The position numbers were made by a program, and so were the translations under genes. Under the pieces are notes generated by a model. It saw only the letters and a program-made list of their open reading frames with translations. It was not told the origin of the DNA and ran no database searches. Below, piece by piece: positions 62,150 to 64,000 of a DNA stretch of 64,000 bases. Position 1 is the first letter of the stretch. Every line of letters begins with the position of its first letter. Source of the stretch: Burkholderia cenocepacia (GTDB taxonomy: Bacteria; Pseudomonadota; Gammaproteobacteria; Burkholderiales; Burkholderiaceae); NCBI RefSeq assembly GCF_014211915.1, contig NZ_CP060041.1, positions 248,001 to 312,000 of the forward strand. The letters run 5' to 3'.

Positions 62150-62914
62150 TCAGATCTGCTGCTGGCCGCCATCGACGAACAATTCGATGCCGTTCACGAA
62201 GCTCGCGTCGTCCGACGCCAGGAACAGCGCCGCGCTCGCGATTTCGCCCGGCTCGCCGAGGCGCCCCATCGGAATCTGCGCTGCTAGGTAATCGGCAAGC
62301 CCCTGCCGCTGAGCCGCATCGTCGCCGGCGAGATCGAGCAGGCCGGGCGTGCGGGTCGCGCCCGGGCTGATCGTGTTCACGCGGATGCGTCGGTCCTTGA
62401 GGTCGAGAATCCAGCTACGCGCAAACGCACGCACCGCCGCCTTCGAAGCCGAATACACGCTGAACGCAGCGGTGCCCGCGCTACCCGCCGTCGAGCCGGT
62501 CAGAATCACCGATGCGCCATCGGCCAGCAGCGGCAGCGCCTTCTGCACGGTGAACAGCACGCCCTTCACGTTGCGGTCGAAGGTGTCGTCGTAGTGCGCT
62601 TCGGTGATGCTGCCCAGCGGCAGCATCGAACCGCCGCCGGCGTTGACGAACAACACATCGAGGCGCCCCTGTTCTTCCTTGATTTGCGCATACAGCGCGT
62701 CGAGCTCATCGAGCTTCGTGGAATCGGAACGCACGCCTGTGGCCGTGCCGCCGGCTTCACGGATACCCGCCACGGCGGCATCGAGTTCGGCCTGACGGCG
62801 GCCCGTGAGATAGACGTGCGCCCCTTCAGCCGCGAAGCGCTGGGCGGTGGCCAGGCCGATGCCGCTGGTGGCGCCGGTGACGAGTGCGATCTTGGTGTCG
62901 AGCTTGCGTGCCAT
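62150..62914 (-). CDS. Classical SDR oxidoreductase
   Basis: A 254-residue SDR with [55 protein letters not shown] catalytic segment (Ser, YSASK) and a C-terminal [17 protein letters not shown] precedes the ATG at 62914. It is divergent from the LysR at 63055 (140-base gap), its probable regulator. Confidence 0.92.
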   Translation of the reverse strand: MARKLDTKIALVTGATSGIGLATAQRFAAEGAHVYLTGRRQAELDAAVAGIREAGGTATGVRSDSTKLDELDALYAQIKEEQGRLDVLFVNAGGGSMLPLGSITEAHYDDTFDRNVKGVLFTVQKALPLLADGASVILTGSTAGSAGTAAFSVYSASKAAVRAFARSWILDLKDRRIRVNTISPGATRTPGLLDLAGDDAAQRQGLADYLAAQIPMGRLGEPGEIASAALFLASDDASFVNGIELFVDGGQQQI

Positions 62915-63054
62915 GGTATTGCTCCTTTCAGTGGGTCAGCAGTGTTTGGGTTGGGTGTTACGTGCTGCGATGTGAGGAGAATATCGACGGCTCGATCTTT
63001 TCGAAATAGAATCAATCGCAATCCAACGTTGCATAAATGAAAAGATGAGGGGAA

Positions 63055-63972
63055 ATGGCGCACCTGCCTGATTTCGAAGGATTGGCGATGTTCGCGAAGG
63101 TGGCCGAGCACGGGTCGTTTGCGGCTGCGGCGCGCGCGACCGGGGTATCGGTCGCCACCGTCTCCCGCGGGGTGGCGCGTCTGGAGGACCGGCTGGGCGC
63201 GCGGCTGTTCAATCGCACGTCGCGGCAGCTCTCGCTGACCGAGTTCGGCCGGACGATCAGCGAGAAGGCCGGCGAGATCTATCGCCAGGCCGAGGAAGCG
63301 GAAAGCTCGGCGCGCGAGATGTCGGTGCAGCCGCGCGGGCTGGTGCGTCTGGCCGTGCCGATGTCGTTCGGGCTGCGCTGGGTCGCGCCGCTGCTGCCGG
63401 GCTTTTTTCGCGCGTATCCGGAGGTGTCGATCGACCTGCATTTATCGGATGCGTCCGTCGACCTGATCGCCGATGGGTTTGACGCGGCGCTGCGTATCGC
63501 CGCACTGCCGGATTCGTCGCTGGTCGCGCGTCGGCTGTGCGCGGTCACGCAATTCGTGGTGGCGTCGCCGGAATATTTGCGACGCGAAGGGCGTCCGACG
63601 CATCCGCGTGAGCTGGCGGATCGCCCCTGCCTCCCGTACGCGTATCGCGCGCGGAGTGCCGTATGGCGCTTCACGAACGATGCAGGCGACGAGGAGTCGG
63701 TGATGCCGACGGGCCCGCTACGCGTCACCAACGCCGATGCGCTGTTGCCGACGCTGCTCGATGGGCTTGCGATCGCCGAGCTGCCGGAGTTCATCGCGGG
63801 CGAATATCTGGCCGATGGCCGTCTCGAAGCCATTCTCCCCGGCTGGTCGCTGACGACGGGCGGGCTTTATTTCGTTACGCCGTCGGCGCGGGCGCGACCC
63901 GCGAAGGTGACGGCGTTGTCCGACTACTTCGCCGAACATCTGGGCAATCCCGTCTGGCGATGGCCAAAGTGA
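63055..63972 (+). CDS. LysR-family regulator
   Basis: A 305-residue LysR protein of the CrgA/DmlR-like group: FEGLAMFAKVAEHGSFAAAARATGVSVATVSRGVARLEDRLG, NRTSRQLSLTEFGR, and the effector segment GFDAALRIAALPDSSLVARRLCAVTQFVVASPEYL. GAGGGGAA precedes the ATG. It is divergent from the SDR gene. Confidence 0.9.
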   Translation: MAHLPDFEGLAMFAKVAEHGSFAAAARATGVSVATVSRGVARLEDRLGARLFNRTSRQLSLTEFGRTISEKAGEIYRQAEEAESSAREMSVQPRGLVRLAVPMSFGLRWVAPLLPGFFRAYPEVSIDLHLSDASVDLIADGFDAALRIAALPDSSLVARRLCAVTQFVVASPEYLRREGRPTHPRELADRPCLPYAYRARSAVWRFTNDAGDEESVMPTGPLRVTNADALLPTLLDGLAIAELPEFIAGEYLADGRLEAILPGWSLTTGGLYFVTPSARARPAKVTALSDYFAEHLGNPVWRWPK

Positions 63973-64000
63973 TGTTTCGGTGAGTGGCCGCGTCAGGCCC

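Noticed and set aside
1..64000. CRISPR arrays, tRNA or rRNA genes, and phage genes
   Set aside because: None recognised: no regularly spaced repeats, no cloverleaf-type tRNA sequence and no structural phage proteins.

Overview
The window is GC-rich accessory DNA that looks like a secondary replicon of the Burkholderia cepacia complex. This rests on codon bias, eight LysR regulators in 64 kb, tandem Flp pilins and an aidA gene preceded by a lux-box palindrome. In B. cenocepacia, aidA is a quorum-sensing-controlled gene of the third replicon (recalled, not searched). No rRNA, tRNA, CRISPR array or phage was seen.

Layout. 1-0.75 kb: three tandem Flp pilins. 1.8-5.9 kb: a Gtr-like glycosylation operon (two GT87 enzymes, a GtrB-like GT2, GtrA). 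6-7.3 kb: aidA and a paralogue. 7.3-15.9 kb: a likely small-molecule locus (solute-binding protein, VioC/AsnO-like 2OG oxygenase, DHA2 exporter, two ATP-grasp ligases, BASS-like carrier, LysR). 16.2-25.3 kb: the most interesting region. It has a PEP mutase with intact signature residues, FumC, two paralogous haem-oxygenase-like diiron proteins, a class I aminotransferase and two MFS carriers around a LysR, in DNA visibly less GC-rich than its neighbours. I read it as an undescribed phosphonate pathway.

25.6-33.3 kb: small regulator/enzyme pairs, a cold-shock gene, and an alpha/beta hydrolase divergent from a TetR gene with two tandem perfect palindromes. 33.4-38.8 kb: a translationally coupled five-gene catabolic operon (ketopantoate-reductase-like, VOC, MaoC, CoA transferase, shikimate-dehydrogenase-like), then a Bcr/CflA exporter. 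38.9-47.6 kb: a methyltransferase, a tartrate/malate-type region (beta-hydroxyacid dehydrogenase, ACS-type MFS, LysR, tartrate dehydrogenase-like enzyme, aldehyde dehydrogenase) split by a TnpB-only IS200/IS605 element.

47.7-53.7 kb: a truncated Rossmann pseudogene, a cysteine-synthase-like/MAPEG operon, NmrA and LysR genes, and a GlxA-type regulator divergent from an SDR. The MAPEG and SDR promoters share a 37-bp element plus a downstream decamer at almost the same distance, pointing to one small regulon. 53.9-57.3 kb: a PuuA-like/aminotransferase/GntR operon with two GntR-type palindromes. 57.9-64 kb: a TetR gene divergent from SDR, aldo/keto reductase, DOPA-dioxygenase-like and degenerate SDR genes, then an SDR/LysR pair.
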